From: Anaerolineae bacterium
GTDB lineage: Bacteria > Chloroflexota > Anaerolineae > Anaerolineales > Anaerolineaceae
Length of the DNA stretch: 64,000 nt
Reading direction: 5' to 3'
Assembly (NCBI GenBank): GCA_013178185.1
Contig: JABLXC010000011.1
Span: 20,144-84,143 of the forward strand
In this document: positions 25,601 through 35,074 of the stretch, piece after piece
Layout of the letters: every line of letters begins with the position of its first letter
How positions within the stretch are numbered: position 1 is the first letter of the stretch
Notes under the pieces: generated by a model
Databases searched by the model: none
What the model was told of the DNA's origin: nothing
What the model saw: the letters and a program-made list of their open reading frames with translations, nothing else
Translations under genes and position numbers: made by a program

Positions 25601-26866
25601 TTACTTCATGGATAAGTGGATCCCGGGTTGTTCTTGAGCTGGTTGTTTCAGCCGGTAGATCGTCCGGATGATCGCCGGGGCGGCGATGAACATCAAAATG
25701 ACTGCCTGCAAGACCGAGATGATGTCATTTGGAATTCCCAGAGAAACCTGCATAGGCGTCGCCCCATTCCGCAAGGTGCCGAATAAGAGCGAGGCCAGAA
25801 CAACGCCCAGCGGGTGGCTATTCCCCAGCAGCGCCAGGGCGATGCTGTCAAAGCCATAACCGGACGAAAAAGCCATCGCCAGGTTATGATTGACGCCCAG
25901 CACTTCGTTTGCTCCAGCCAGACCTGCCAGCGCCCCGGCCAGTGTCATAGCAAGAATAGTATTGCGGGCAACGTTCATCCCTGCATAACGACCGGCAAAC
26001 GGATTTGACCCCACCGTTCGCAGTTCGAAACCCCAGGTGGTCTTGAACAAGAACCAATAAACGACCCAAGCAATCGCCAGGGCAATGAAAAATCCCATGT
26101 GAAAGCGGATAGGATCATCAAAGAAGCGCGGCAACTTGGCGCTGTCCAGAATCGTTGGGCTGACCGGGTTGAAGGATTCGGGGCGTTTCATCGGGCCCGT
26201 CAACAGCCAATCGCTCAGCCGGAAGGCAATATAGTTCATCATAATTGTATTGATGACCTCATGGCCACCAGTCTTCGCCTTCAACCAGCCGGGGATCAAT
26301 CCCCAAATCGCCCCGCCTGCTGCCCCCGCCAGGAGCGCCAGCGGAATATGGATGATCGCCGGCAATCCTTTCACCGCGTAGCCTACAAAGGTCGCCGTTG
26401 CGGCGCCGATAAAAATCTGGCCCTCTGCGCCGATATTGAAAACGCCAGCCCGGAAACCTAGAGCCACCGACAGACCCGCAAAAATATAGGGAGTAGAGGC
26501 TACCAGGCTTTCCAGGATGGGATTGAATGCCCGGCGAACTTCAAGCGGGTCGCCGGATTGCAGCGCCGTGATGATACGGGTTGGACTTCCCAGTGATCCG
26601 GTGAAGAGCGCTACATAGGAGTTCCAGACCGTTCGCAGCGCTTCAGAGAGTCCCGCACCAAAAGACTGCCCGAAAGCGGCATAAACGCTTTCAGTTGTAA
26701 CGACAATGAAGATGCCGCCAATCACCAGGCCGGTAAACACAGCCAGCACCGGTATCAGAAGAATTCGCCCGATGCGGGTCTTTCCTTGCTGCTCTTGCGC
26801 TGCCCCGGAAATTTCCTCCAGAAGGACTTTCCCGGCGTCTTGTTTATTTACTGGTTTTTTGTCCAA
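25601..26866 (-). CDS. BMP-type nucleoside ABC importer, permease 1
   Basis: A 421-residue permease with FRAGVFNIGAEGQIFIGA, the typical YufP/NupP motif, and GWLKAKTGGHEVINTIMMNY. It has an N-terminal cytoplasmic tail of about 35 residues before the first helix. It pairs with permease 2, whose gene follows within two bases, and is served by the double ATPase encoded just upstream. Confidence 0.86.
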   Translation of the reverse strand: MDKKPVNKQDAGKVLLEEISGAAQEQQGKTRIGRILLIPVLAVFTGLVIGGIFIVVTTESVYAAFGQSFGAGLSEALRTVWNSYVALFTGSLGSPTRIITALQSGDPLEVRRAFNPILESLVASTPYIFAGLSVALGFRAGVFNIGAEGQIFIGAATATFVGYAVKGLPAIIHIPLALLAGAAGGAIWGLIPGWLKAKTGGHEVINTIMMNYIAFRLSDWLLTGPMKRPESFNPVSPTILDSAKLPRFFDDPIRFHMGFFIALAIAWVVYWFLFKTTWGFELRTVGSNPFAGRYAGMNVARNTILAMTLAGALAGLAGANEVLGVNHNLAMAFSSGYGFDSIALALLGNSHPLGVVLASLLFGTLRNGATPMQVSLGIPNDIISVLQAVILMFIAAPAIIRTIYRLKQPAQEQPGIHLSMK

Positions 26867-26877
26867 GGGAACCCCCG

Positions 26878-28431
26878 CTACGCTATCGGCAAGCCACTTG
26901 AAGCGCCCGCTTGAATTTTTTCTGGCATAACCCCCGCCATGAGCAAACCAATATTCTCCTTGGTTGCTTCCTTCGAAGGAACCACTGCGATAATATTGCC
27001 GCGATACATAACTGCTATACGGTCTGAGAGCTGGAGGATCTCGTCAAGCTCAGTCGAAGCCAGTAATACAGCAACACCCTCATCCCGTCGTTTGAGGATC
27101 TGGCGGTGAATATACTCAATCGACCCGACATCCAATCCGCGAGTGGGTTGTGCAGCAACCAGTAAACGGATGGGACGCGAAAGCTCACGGGCAACGATCA
27201 CTTTTTGCTGGTTGCCCCCAGAAAGCGACCCGACCGGCGTCAAAGCGTTGGGAGTGCGGATGTCAAATTTCTCAATTAAATCATTGGCTACCTGCAATGC
27301 TTTTTGCCAGTCGATCACCTTTCCCCTGGCAAAAGGCTCCAGATAGTACTGGCACAAGATCAGATTGTCCATAACAGGAAAAGCCAATACCAGGCCATCT
27401 CGTTGGCGGTCCTCCGGGATATGCGCCGACCCCAGTTCGGTTACGATGCGGGGGGATGCCCGGGTGATATCCTGACCTAACAGGCGGATCCTACCGCTCA
27501 AGGGAGTGCGCAAACCAGTAACAGCCTCGATCAACTCGGTCTGTCCGTTGCCCTGCACGCCGGCAATGCCTAAAATCTCCCCGGCCCGTACCTCAAAAGA
27601 AACCCCTTCCACCGCAACCTGATGGCGGTCATCAGCCAGCATAAGGTTTTCGGCTTCCAGCACAACTTCACCAGCCTTAAGGGGGCTTCTCTCCAGCTCA
27701 AGCTGAACATCGCGACCAACCATCATCGAAGCCAGTAAATTCTGATCAGCTTCGGCAGGCGCCACGGTACCAATGACCTTGCCGCGCCGGATCACTGTGA
27801 TCCGATCCGCCACCTCCAAGACCTCGCGCAGCTTATGGGTGATGAAAATAATTGACTTCCCCTGCTCGGTGAGCGAGTGCATGATCTTGAAGAGCTCATC
27901 AGCCTCTTGCGGCGTCAATACAGCAGTAGGTTCATCAAAAATCAGGATATCCGCTTCCCGGTACAGTAGCTTGATGATCTCGACGCGCTGCTGTACCCCC
28001 ACAGGAAGATCTTTGATATAACTCTGGGGGTCGACCTCTAAACGATACTGCTGAGAGATCCGTGTAATACGATCGGCTGCTTTTTTGCGGTCGAGAAACC
28101 CTCCCGGCCGCAATTCTTCCGCACCCAGCATGACATTCTCCGTCACGGTGAAGACCGGTACCAGCATAAAATGCTGGTGGACCATCCCAACGCCCGCAGC
28201 AATTGCATCGCTTGGGGAATGAACCTGGATTTTCTGTCCGCGAACGAAAATATCACCTTCATCCGGCTGGTACAGCCCATAAAGAATGTTCATCAAGGTA
28301 GTCTTTCCTGCGCCATTTTCCCCCAGGAGCGCATGGATCTCTCCCTCTTCAAGCGCCAAATCAATATGGTCGTTGGCAAGCACACCTGGAAAACGTTTTG
28401 TAATCCCTCTTAATTCCAGAACAGGCGCCAT
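26878..28431 (-). CDS. BMP-type nucleoside ABC importer, double ATPase
   Basis: A 517-residue protein with two nucleotide-binding domains. The first has Walker A GENGAGKTTLMN, signature LPVGVQQRVEII and Walker B ILIFDEPTAVL. The second has GVQGNGQTELIE and LSGGNQQKVIVAREL, but its Walker B reads LLVAAQPTRGLD without the catalytic acid, as in other RbsA/YufO-type proteins. The gene starts shortly after a hairpin terminator that follows the binding-protein gene, which would lower its expression relative to that gene. Confidence 0.9.
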   Translation of the reverse strand: MAPVLELRGITKRFPGVLANDHIDLALEEGEIHALLGENGAGKTTLMNILYGLYQPDEGDIFVRGQKIQVHSPSDAIAAGVGMVHQHFMLVPVFTVTENVMLGAEELRPGGFLDRKKAADRITRISQQYRLEVDPQSYIKDLPVGVQQRVEIIKLLYREADILIFDEPTAVLTPQEADELFKIMHSLTEQGKSIIFITHKLREVLEVADRITVIRRGKVIGTVAPAEADQNLLASMMVGRDVQLELERSPLKAGEVVLEAENLMLADDRHQVAVEGVSFEVRAGEILGIAGVQGNGQTELIEAVTGLRTPLSGRIRLLGQDITRASPRIVTELGSAHIPEDRQRDGLVLAFPVMDNLILCQYYLEPFARGKVIDWQKALQVANDLIEKFDIRTPNALTPVGSLSGGNQQKVIVARELSRPIRLLVAAQPTRGLDVGSIEYIHRQILKRRDEGVAVLLASTELDEILQLSDRIAVMYRGNIIAVVPSKEATKENIGLLMAGVMPEKIQAGASSGLPIA

Positions 28432-28493
28432 AGATCTCTCCTATTGAGGAGTCTAATTGTATCTTTTATTTTACCATAGCCAGGAATAATAAA

Positions 28494-28516
28494 AAGCCGG
28501 CGCAAGGCGCCGGCTT
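28494..28516 (-). terminator. Intercistronic terminator after the BMP gene
   Basis: A perfect ten-base stem (AAGCCGGCGC/GCGCCGGCTT) with a three-base loop is followed on the minus strand by TTTTATTATT. It lies between the binding-protein gene and the ATPase gene of one operon, so partial read-through is expected. Confidence 0.75.
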
Positions 28517-28536
28517 TGTTGCAAAAAACTTTCTGT

Positions 28537-29562
28537 TTAGGGAGCAACCTTAATTTTACCGGCGATGATATCTGCCTGAATAGCCTGAACTTCAGCCTTG
28601 AGTTCATCGCTCCAGACGGATGTATCCGGAAGGCCAACGCCGTTGTCCGCCAGCGTACCGGAATAAATCCCGCCCTTGAAGGTGCCATCTTTCACCTGTT
28701 TGGCGGCGGTGAACACGGCGGTCTCGATCTTCTTCATGACAGAAGTCAGGATGATATCCTTGTAATCGGGAGCGCTGATCGTCCAATCGGTGTCCACACC
28801 CACGATCCAGGCGTTGCCGCGTTCTTTGACGGCAGCGGCGGTGCCAAGACCAACTGGGCCAGCTACTGGCATGATGATATCGGCGCCTTCATCCATCAGC
28901 GTCTCGCCCATCTTGCGGCCGTCATCCGTGCTCTCGAAGTTCCCGGTGAACAGGCCGGTTTGCTTCTCAGGATCCCAGCCCAACACCTCGACCTTGCCGC
29001 CCTTCTGCTCGTTGTAATACTTGACGCCCATCGCGAAACCATCCATGAAGATGGTGACGGTCGGGATCTGAATGCCACCAAATGTGCCAACTTTGCCGGT
29101 CTTGGTAGAAGCAGCTGCAAGATAACCGGCCAGGAAAGCAGCCTGATCAGTCTGGAAGGTCAAGCCCAAAACATTCGGTATAGTCGGATCGTAAGCGAAG
29201 TCCACGATGGCGAACTTCTGATTCGGGTTCTTTTCTGCCATGGCTTTTGTGGCGTCGCCCAGCAGGAAACCAACCGTGACGATCAGATCGCATTTCTCTT
29301 CGATGAATGCGTTGATGTTCTTCTCGTAATCCGTCTGCTGCTGAGATTCAAGATATTTGGCTTCAAATCCAAGTTCTTTTTGAGCCATCTGGGCGCCTTC
29401 CCAGGCCGTAGCATTGAAGGAGCGATCATCGACACCGCCGGTATCGGTGACTTCGCAAATCTTCATTTTGGCTGGAGCGGCAGGCTGAGCCGGCTGACAG
29501 GCGCTCAACAGCATGGTTACCAGAAGTATGGCAGCCATTACGATATAAAGTTTTTTGGACAT
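28537..29562 (-). CDS. BMP-family substrate-binding lipoprotein
   Basis: I choose ATG 29562, preceded by GGAGGAGAAAG, over the longer frame that starts at 29682. The product has a lipoprotein signal (AAILLVTMLLSACQP) and 341 residues. ICEVTDTGGVDDRSFNATAW is the N-terminal signature of the BMP/PnrA family, and DEGADIIMPVAGPVGLG is also typical. Members bind nucleosides (purine nucleosides in PnrA). It starts the importer operon behind its own promoter. Confidence 0.92.
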   Translation of the reverse strand: MSKKLYIVMAAILLVTMLLSACQPAQPAAPAKMKICEVTDTGGVDDRSFNATAWEGAQMAQKELGFEAKYLESQQQTDYEKNINAFIEEKCDLIVTVGFLLGDATKAMAEKNPNQKFAIVDFAYDPTIPNVLGLTFQTDQAAFLAGYLAAASTKTGKVGTFGGIQIPTVTIFMDGFAMGVKYYNEQKGGKVEVLGWDPEKQTGLFTGNFESTDDGRKMGETLMDEGADIIMPVAGPVGLGTAAAVKERGNAWIVGVDTDWTISAPDYKDIILTSVMKKIETAVFTAAKQVKDGTFKGGIYSGTLADNGVGLPDTSVWSDELKAEVQAIQADIIAGKIKVAP

Positions 29563-29635
29563 TCTTTCTCCTCCATCATGAGAATGAGAGAATAGATATA
29601 AGGGGCTTCTTTTTTCCACCCCAGCTTCATTAATG

Positions 29636-29664
29636 AGTATAAACCGAATTAGAAAGCAAAGCAA
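29636..29664 (-). promoter_or_regulatory. Promoter of the BMP importer operon
   Basis: On the minus strand TTGCTT (29664-29659) and TATACT (29641-29636) are spaced by 17 bases, about 75 bases before the start codon. Confidence 0.55.
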
Positions 29665-29678
29665 GCCCCGTCCGTACA

Positions 29679-30953
29679 TCATTCTTGTGATTCAAGAGAC
29701 GAAAGTTTTTTAGCCTCGCCGCGGCGCACTCCTAACATCATCACCCATGCCAGGATAAGAAAGATTGGGCTCAAGAGCATCATCAGGTTGTAATTATTAT
29801 TCGAAAGCCCCACAACGCCGCCGAACATCACCGGCCCCGTAATCGCAGCCAGGGTAGAAGCAAAATAATACAAGCCTGTATAAGTACCAATACGAACATC
29901 CTCGGTCATATCCACAACCATCGGAAGAGAATTGATATTGATCATCGCCCAGGCAAAACCAGCCACCATCAGGACCAGGGAAAGCGGATACAACCCCGCC
30001 GTTTTGGTAACCTGGGCAAATTTTGCGGTCAACAACGCGGTTGGCGTGAAGTACAACACCAGGATCGCCAGCCCCATCAGGGCAATCCCCGTCATAATTG
30101 TCCGGCGACGGCCAAAGCTGGCGCCGATATACCCGGCCGGAAGCGCGAAGATCAGAAAAACGAGTGAAATATATGTGAGTTGAAAAGCCGAATCCGCCTC
30201 AGCCAAACCAAGGTGATTGACCCCATACAACGTGAAAAAGGCTTCGATCGCATTGTAGCTAAGAAACCAGAAAAAGATCGCCAGCAAAATGCGAGCTGCG
30301 CTTTTCTCTTTTTCCCCAAACACCATCTTCACACTCACCAAAATGTTCGGCAATTTTTCTTGCTCTTTCTCATCGAAAACCTTTGGTTCTCGAATAAAAA
30401 GAACAACGAGCAGAGCAGAAACCAGCACCAGCGCCGAACCAAGCCAAAAAGCATAACCCGGATTGCGCGCATAGAGCATGGAACCGACTGCAAACGAAAC
30501 CACTGACCCCAACCCGCCCATGAAGTTAATGATACCGTTAGCCTGTGAACGATATTGAGAAGGGGTAATATCCGGCATAAGCGCTACCACCGGCGTACGC
30601 CAGAATGCCATGCTGATCAGTAGCCCACCCGCGCAGACGGCGAACAACGGCAAAATTGAAATCACAGGCAGCAGGCCAAAAAACACTGCCCCAACCGGCG
30701 CACCGATCAGGATAAATGGCAGCCGTCGGCCAAGCGGAGTGCGCAAACGATCCGACCATGCCCCCACCGGCGGCTGGATCAACAGCGCAGCCACATTATC
30801 CAAGACCATGAAAACGCCAATCCACCAGGCGCTTAATCCAAACTTGCCGTCCAGCATCAAAGGAACGTACGCATTGTAAGTAGCCCAAATGACGCTCACG
30901 CCAAAAAAACCGAACCCCAGCAAAAATGTTTTTGAATAGCTGAATGTTTTCAT
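29679..30953 (-). CDS. MFS transporter (SLC45/GPH-like)
   Basis: A 424-residue carrier with twelve predicted helices. NAYVPLMLDGKFGLSAWWIG and GAWSDRLRTPLGRRLPFILI (the loop after helix 2) match the sugar-carrying SLC45/glycoside-pentoside-hexuronide branch of the major facilitator superfamily. I take ATG 30953; a GTG nine bases upstream is possible, and neither has a good ribosome site. It may import a sugar or glycoside. Substrate unknown. Confidence 0.78.
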   Translation of the reverse strand: MKTFSYSKTFLLGFGFFGVSVIWATYNAYVPLMLDGKFGLSAWWIGVFMVLDNVAALLIQPPVGAWSDRLRTPLGRRLPFILIGAPVGAVFFGLLPVISILPLFAVCAGGLLISMAFWRTPVVALMPDITPSQYRSQANGIINFMGGLGSVVSFAVGSMLYARNPGYAFWLGSALVLVSALLVVLFIREPKVFDEKEQEKLPNILVSVKMVFGEKEKSAARILLAIFFWFLSYNAIEAFFTLYGVNHLGLAEADSAFQLTYISLVFLIFALPAGYIGASFGRRRTIMTGIALMGLAILVLYFTPTALLTAKFAQVTKTAGLYPLSLVLMVAGFAWAMININSLPMVVDMTEDVRIGTYTGLYYFASTLAAITGPVMFGGVVGLSNNNYNLMMLLSPIFLILAWVMMLGVRRGEAKKLSSLESQE

Positions 30954-31018
30954 ATCTCCCACACCGTATCTTGGATGGATTTGTCCCCCATTTGGAGAAA
31001 CGCAGGGGCAAAGCTGCT

Positions 31019-31777
31019 CTATGCTTCCTCTCCTGCAGAGGGATGGTTTGGATCAGCGGACAGTGTCTCCAGAAAGTCGCGATCGGCCTGATTGAGCTTA
31101 AAACGCGCCAGCATATCTGGACGGCGTTGGAATGTGCGCGCCAGCGCCTGGTTGCGCCGCCAGCGGTTGATAGCAGCATGGTTGCCTGAAAGTAATACCT
31201 CTGGAACCCTCCAGCCCCGAAACTCAGCCGGGCGGGTGTAATGCGGGTATTCTAACAAACCCGAAGCATGGGAATCATCCAGCGCACCATCCGGGTCCCC
31301 CAACGCTCCCGGAACCAGGCGGGTGAGCGCATCTACCAGAACGAGCGCCGGCAGTTCTCCCCCAGTCAGGACGTAGTCGCCAATGGAGATCTCATCGCTG
31401 ACAAGGTGCTGCCGGATACGCTCATCAACGCCCTCATAATGGCCGCATAAGAGAGCAAGATGAGGCTGAAGAGATAATTCCTGAACGACTTGCTGCGTCA
31501 ACAAGCGGCCCTGCGGCGTCAGTAAAATAACAGGGCAGGCAGGCGGTGCCCCAAGTACAGCTTCCACCGCTGCAAAGACCGGTTCGGGTTTCATCACCAT
31601 ACCCCCGCCGCCGCCGTATGGGGCGTCATCCGTGATATGATGGCGGTCGCTGGTCCAATCGCGGATGTTGTGCAGTTCCACCCGCAACAGCCCGTTCTGA
31701 ACAGCCCGATGCAGGATACTCGTTTCCAGATAAGGCTTAAACACCTCAGGGAAAAGAGTAAAAATATCAAATTGCAT
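31019..31777 (-). CDS. trmD: tRNA (guanine-37-N1)-methyltransferase
   Basis: A 252-residue SPOUT enzyme. [26 protein letters not shown] and [19 protein letters not shown] form the trefoil-knot SAM site, and [19 protein letters not shown] is the hinge with the catalytic Asp. It methylates G37 of tRNAs that read CNN codons and prevents +1 frameshifting. It is not next to rimM or rplS here, unlike in many bacteria. Confidence 0.95.
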   Translation of the reverse strand: MQFDIFTLFPEVFKPYLETSILHRAVQNGLLRVELHNIRDWTSDRHHITDDAPYGGGGGMVMKPEPVFAAVEAVLGAPPACPVILLTPQGRLLTQQVVQELSLQPHLALLCGHYEGVDERIRQHLVSDEISIGDYVLTGGELPALVLVDALTRLVPGALGDPDGALDDSHASGLLEYPHYTRPAEFRGWRVPEVLLSGNHAAINRWRRNQALARTFQRRPDMLARFKLNQADRDFLETLSADPNHPSAGEEA

Positions 31778-31920
31778 GGTACGATTCTACACGCAAATTC
31801 TAAATAGCGGTTAGGTCACCGATACAGCATCCCAAAGGGTTTCATTGTTGCCTTAAGGTCGGATTAGAAGCCCGCTATGCTACCTTGACGAGCCATTAAA
31901 CCAAATGGTAAGATGAAATT

Positions 31921-33243
31921 ATGTACTTAAAGGGAAGTCGATGGAGTTACACCCGGCGTCGAAAACGTTCAAACCCCTGGCGGGTGATCTTCCTCGCCAT
32001 TTTGGTTGGCGCCGCCATTTATATTAACCAGGTGGTCGTGCCTGCCACCCCTCCGCTCTTTATCCCAACCGCCACCCCAACCCGAGCCCCCGAATCCTTC
32101 GTAGCCGATGCAGAGAACCTGTTGGAGCAGGGAAAAATGCTTCCGGCAATCGCCGCCTACCAACAGGCTGTCGAAGCAGATCCGAAGAACCCGGCCAACT
32201 ATGTAGCCCTCGCCCGCCTTCAAATCTATACCGGCAAATATCAAGATGCCGTCGTCAACGCCGAAAATGCCCTGCTGCTCAATGCCAACAACTCGATGGC
32301 GCTGGCGCTGCGCGGTTGGGCCAAGGGTTTCACCGGAGATTACCTGGAAGCCATCGGCTCCCTCAAAGACGCCATCAAGATCGACCCCAACAACGCATCC
32401 GCCTATGCTTACCTGGCAGAAGTAATTGCATTGCAGGTGCAGGCAGGGGAAGATACGCTTGGGTCATTGGAACAGGCGATCGAGGCTTCTCGCATGGCAC
32501 AACAACTCGGCCCAAACCTGATGGAAACTCACCGGGCGCGCGGCATTGTCCTGGAAATGACCTCGAACTACGAAGAGGCGGCGCGTGAGTTCGAAGCCGC
32601 CATAGCCATCAACACCAACATCGCAGATCTGCACCTCGCGCTCGGAAGAAATTACCGCTCCCTGGAGCAATACGAAAAAGCCGTAGAGGAATTTAATCGC
32701 GCCAATGCACTCAATCCCTCTGACCCGCTCCCTTTAACTTACATCTCTCGCACCTACGCATCGGTTGGCGAATATGCCAAAGCCATTCAGTTCGGGGAAC
32801 AGGCCGTCAAAATTTCGCCCGAAGACGCCTTCCTTTACGGCAACCTGGGAACCATGTATTACCGCAACCGCGAATACCCCAAGGCGATTACTAACTTGCG
32901 CCTGGCGGTGCGCGGCGGTAAGACCGAAGAAGGAGTCGAAGTCAAGGGTTTGCCTTTGAATTATGGCCGGGTAGCCGAATACTACTACACGTATGGGCTT
33001 GCACTGGCTCGCCAGAGTGATTGCAACGAAGCAGTGCAAATCTCAAATATGCTGTTGCAAGCTGTACCCAACGATGAAACTTCCGTTTATAATGCACAAG
33101 AGATGGTCAATATTTGTAAAGATGTCGTTGGAAAGATTCCAACCCTGGCGCCCAACGCTCTCACTCCCAGCCCACAACCTTCCGCCACAGCAACCCCGCC
33201 GATTGTTATGCCCATCCCAACCGGTACGATGACTACGCCCTGA
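31921..33243 (+). CDS. Membrane-anchored TPR protein (copy 1)
   Basis: A 440-residue protein. Basic N-terminus, one membrane helix (about 21-40, WRVIFLAILVGAAIYINQVV), then a Pro-rich linker, then about eight tetratricopeptide units (for example PAIAAYQQAVEADPKNPAN, EAIGSLKDAIKIDPNNASA, KAVEEFNRANALNPSDPLP). The C-terminus is a Thr/Pro-rich tail. TPR arrays dock other proteins; partners are unknown. It is followed 12 bases later by a homologous gene. Confidence 0.8.
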   Translation: MYLKGSRWSYTRRRKRSNPWRVIFLAILVGAAIYINQVVVPATPPLFIPTATPTRAPESFVADAENLLEQGKMLPAIAAYQQAVEADPKNPANYVALARLQIYTGKYQDAVVNAENALLLNANNSMALALRGWAKGFTGDYLEAIGSLKDAIKIDPNNASAYAYLAEVIALQVQAGEDTLGSLEQAIEASRMAQQLGPNLMETHRARGIVLEMTSNYEEAAREFEAAIAINTNIADLHLALGRNYRSLEQYEKAVEEFNRANALNPSDPLPLTYISRTYASVGEYAKAIQFGEQAVKISPEDAFLYGNLGTMYYRNREYPKAITNLRLAVRGGKTEEGVEVKGLPLNYGRVAEYYYTYGLALARQSDCNEAVQISNMLLQAVPNDETSVYNAQEMVNICKDVVGKIPTLAPNALTPSPQPSATATPPIVMPIPTGTMTTP

Positions 33244-33255
33244 GCCTGATTTGCA

Positions 33256-34590
33256 ATGAATCTAACTGGAAAATATCCAACTTTCAGACGCCACGCCCCT
33301 GCGACCAATCCCTACCGGGTGCTCGGCATCTTGTTCCTGCTGGTTCTCAGCCTTTTTCTGCTGCGCGCAGTGCAGAAAGAGCAGATTCAATCTCCTTTTG
33401 CGCCCACCCCCGTCCCAACCCGTTCATCGCAATCCTACACCAGCGAGGGCGAGACCCACTTTGTCGCCGGAAATCTACCAGCGGCCATCCAGGCATACCG
33501 GAAAGCCGCCGAAGTTGATCCCCAAAACGCAAACGTCCGCGCCGAACTGGCGCGCATCCAGGTATATTCTTCCGCTTCCCTTACCACTGATGCGCAAAAA
33601 CGAGAGCGCTTACTGGAGGCGCGGGAATCCATTAACCAGGCCGCTGAGCTGGCGCCCGAGAATAGCTATGTCCATGCCGTTCGCGCTTTGGTGTTAGACT
33701 GGCTCTCGAACCCAAACATCGCCGGGGATCAAAGAGAGACTTATCTGACAGAAGCTGAACAGGCCGCGGTGCGGGCGCTGCAAATTGACAACCAGAACGC
33801 CCTGGCGCTGGCATATTATGCAGAATTATTGCTCGACCAACAAAAATATTTACAGGCTGAGCAATACATCCGCCAGGCAATAGAACGAGATCCCAGCCTG
33901 ATGGATGTGCATCGCGTCAATGGCCTGGTCATGGAAACCTTAGGGGATTATGGAACCGCCATAGAAGAATACAAGCGCGCCATCGAAATTACCCCTAACC
34001 TGACTTTCCTTTACTTGAATATCGGCGTGAATTACCGCCAACTGAAACAATATGACATTGCCCTGGAATATTTTGCCAAAGCAGCCAGCATCAATGAACA
34101 GCTGGCCATCAACGACCCCATCCCTTATCTTGCAATTGGCAAAACATATTCACAAACCGGCGAATTCTTCGCCGCAGCGCAAAATGTTCGCAAGGCGTTG
34201 AACTTCGATCCCACCAACCCTGATGTGTACGGTTCTCTTGGCGTCATCTACTTCAAATCTCGCAACTACGAAGGCGCTATCCCTGCTTTGAAATGCGCCG
34301 TGAGAGGCTGCACCGCCCAGGAAAGCTGTGATGTCCGCCGTTGCAACCCTGCAACAGAGCCGGAAATTGAAATCAAAGGCTTGCCCCTTTCAGGCAGCAC
34401 TGTCGTATACTACTTCACCTATGGATCTGTGCTGGCAGGGATGCACCGGCCCACCGACGAAAATAACTATTGCGAAGAGGCCATGAAAGTCCTGCGTGAA
34501 GTACGGGCAGGTTTTGCCAATGATCCAACCATCATCCAAATCGTAGAAGCCAGCGAACAGATCTGCGCATCTTTCGGCTTTACCCGCTAA
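33256..34590 (+). CDS. Membrane-anchored TPR protein (copy 2)
   Basis: A 444-residue paralogue of the preceding gene with the same plan: membrane helix (about 20-37, RVLGILFLLVLSLFLL), linker, TPR array (AAIQAYRKAAEVDPQNANV, TAIEEYKRAIEITPNLTFL). It differs by a Cys-rich insert near residue 350 (C-x4-C-x5-C-x4-C) just before the shared IKGLPL segment. The spacing of four Cys suggests a disulfide-bonded or metal-binding loop, probably outside the membrane. Tandem duplication is evident. Confidence 0.8.
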   Translation: MNLTGKYPTFRRHAPATNPYRVLGILFLLVLSLFLLRAVQKEQIQSPFAPTPVPTRSSQSYTSEGETHFVAGNLPAAIQAYRKAAEVDPQNANVRAELARIQVYSSASLTTDAQKRERLLEARESINQAAELAPENSYVHAVRALVLDWLSNPNIAGDQRETYLTEAEQAAVRALQIDNQNALALAYYAELLLDQQKYLQAEQYIRQAIERDPSLMDVHRVNGLVMETLGDYGTAIEEYKRAIEITPNLTFLYLNIGVNYRQLKQYDIALEYFAKAASINEQLAINDPIPYLAIGKTYSQTGEFFAAAQNVRKALNFDPTNPDVYGSLGVIYFKSRNYEGAIPALKCAVRGCTAQESCDVRRCNPATEPEIEIKGLPLSGSTVVYYFTYGSVLAGMHRPTDENNYCEEAMKVLREVRAGFANDPTIIQIVEASEQICASFGFTR

Positions 34591-34629
34591 CGCCATTATC
34601 AGAATTTTATAAGAAACTTTTCACGCCCC

Positions 34630-34658
34630 TTGACTTCTGCTTCAAAGACGGGTATTAT
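34630..34658 (+). promoter_or_regulatory. Promoter of groESL
   Basis: TTGACT (34630-34635) and TATTAT (34653-34658) are spaced by 17 bases, giving a start near 34665, at the left edge of the CIRCE element. Confidence 0.7.
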
Positions 34659-34668
34659 TTGAAACGCT

Positions 34669-34695
34669 TTAGCACTCAATACAGGAGAGTGCTAA
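34669..34695. promoter_or_regulatory. CIRCE operator (HrcA binding site)
   Basis: TTAGCACTC and GAGTGCTAA separated by nine bases match the CIRCE consensus exactly. The dyad extends three more bases on each side (GCT/AGC). HrcA bound here would repress groESL until heat or misfolded proteins titrate GroEL. hrcA itself is not in the window. Confidence 0.95.
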
Positions 34696-34740
34696 AGCGC
34701 CAATAATTTCTGAACAAACCTTGAAGCAGGAGGAACACAT

Positions 34741-35037
34741 ATGTCTTTAAAACTCAAACCCCTCGGTGGTCGCGTGGTTGTTGAACCGATCGAGCAGGAA
34801 GAAGTGACTGCTGGCGGTATCGTCCTACCCGAAACAGCCAAAGAAAAACCCCAAAAAGGCGTCGTCCTTGCCGTTGGCCCTGGCGACCGCGATGAAGATG
34901 GCAAGCGCATCCCAATGGATGTGGCAGTGGGCAACAAGGTCTTGTATGCCAAGTACGGCGGCACTGAAGTTAAAATCGACGACAAAAAGTTGTTGATCCT
35001 GCGCGAAAGTGACCTGCTGGCAATCGTTGAAGAGTAA
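34741..35037 (+). CDS. groES: Co-chaperonin GroES
   Basis: A 98-residue Gro[22 protein letters not shown] holds the start of the mobile loop, and [15 protein letters not shown] [18 protein letters not shown] with [14 protein letters not shown] are family signatures. It caps the GroEL ring during folding. AGGAGGAA precedes the ATG; transcription is from the CIRCE-controlled promoter. Confidence 0.97.
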   Translation: MSLKLKPLGGRVVVEPIEQEEVTAGGIVLPETAKEKPQKGVVLAVGPGDRDEDGKRIPMDVAVGNKVLYAKYGGTEVKIDDKKLLILRESDLLAIVEE

Positions 35038-35074
35038 TCTCATACAGAGAAATTAAAACAAGGAGTGTTATCTT

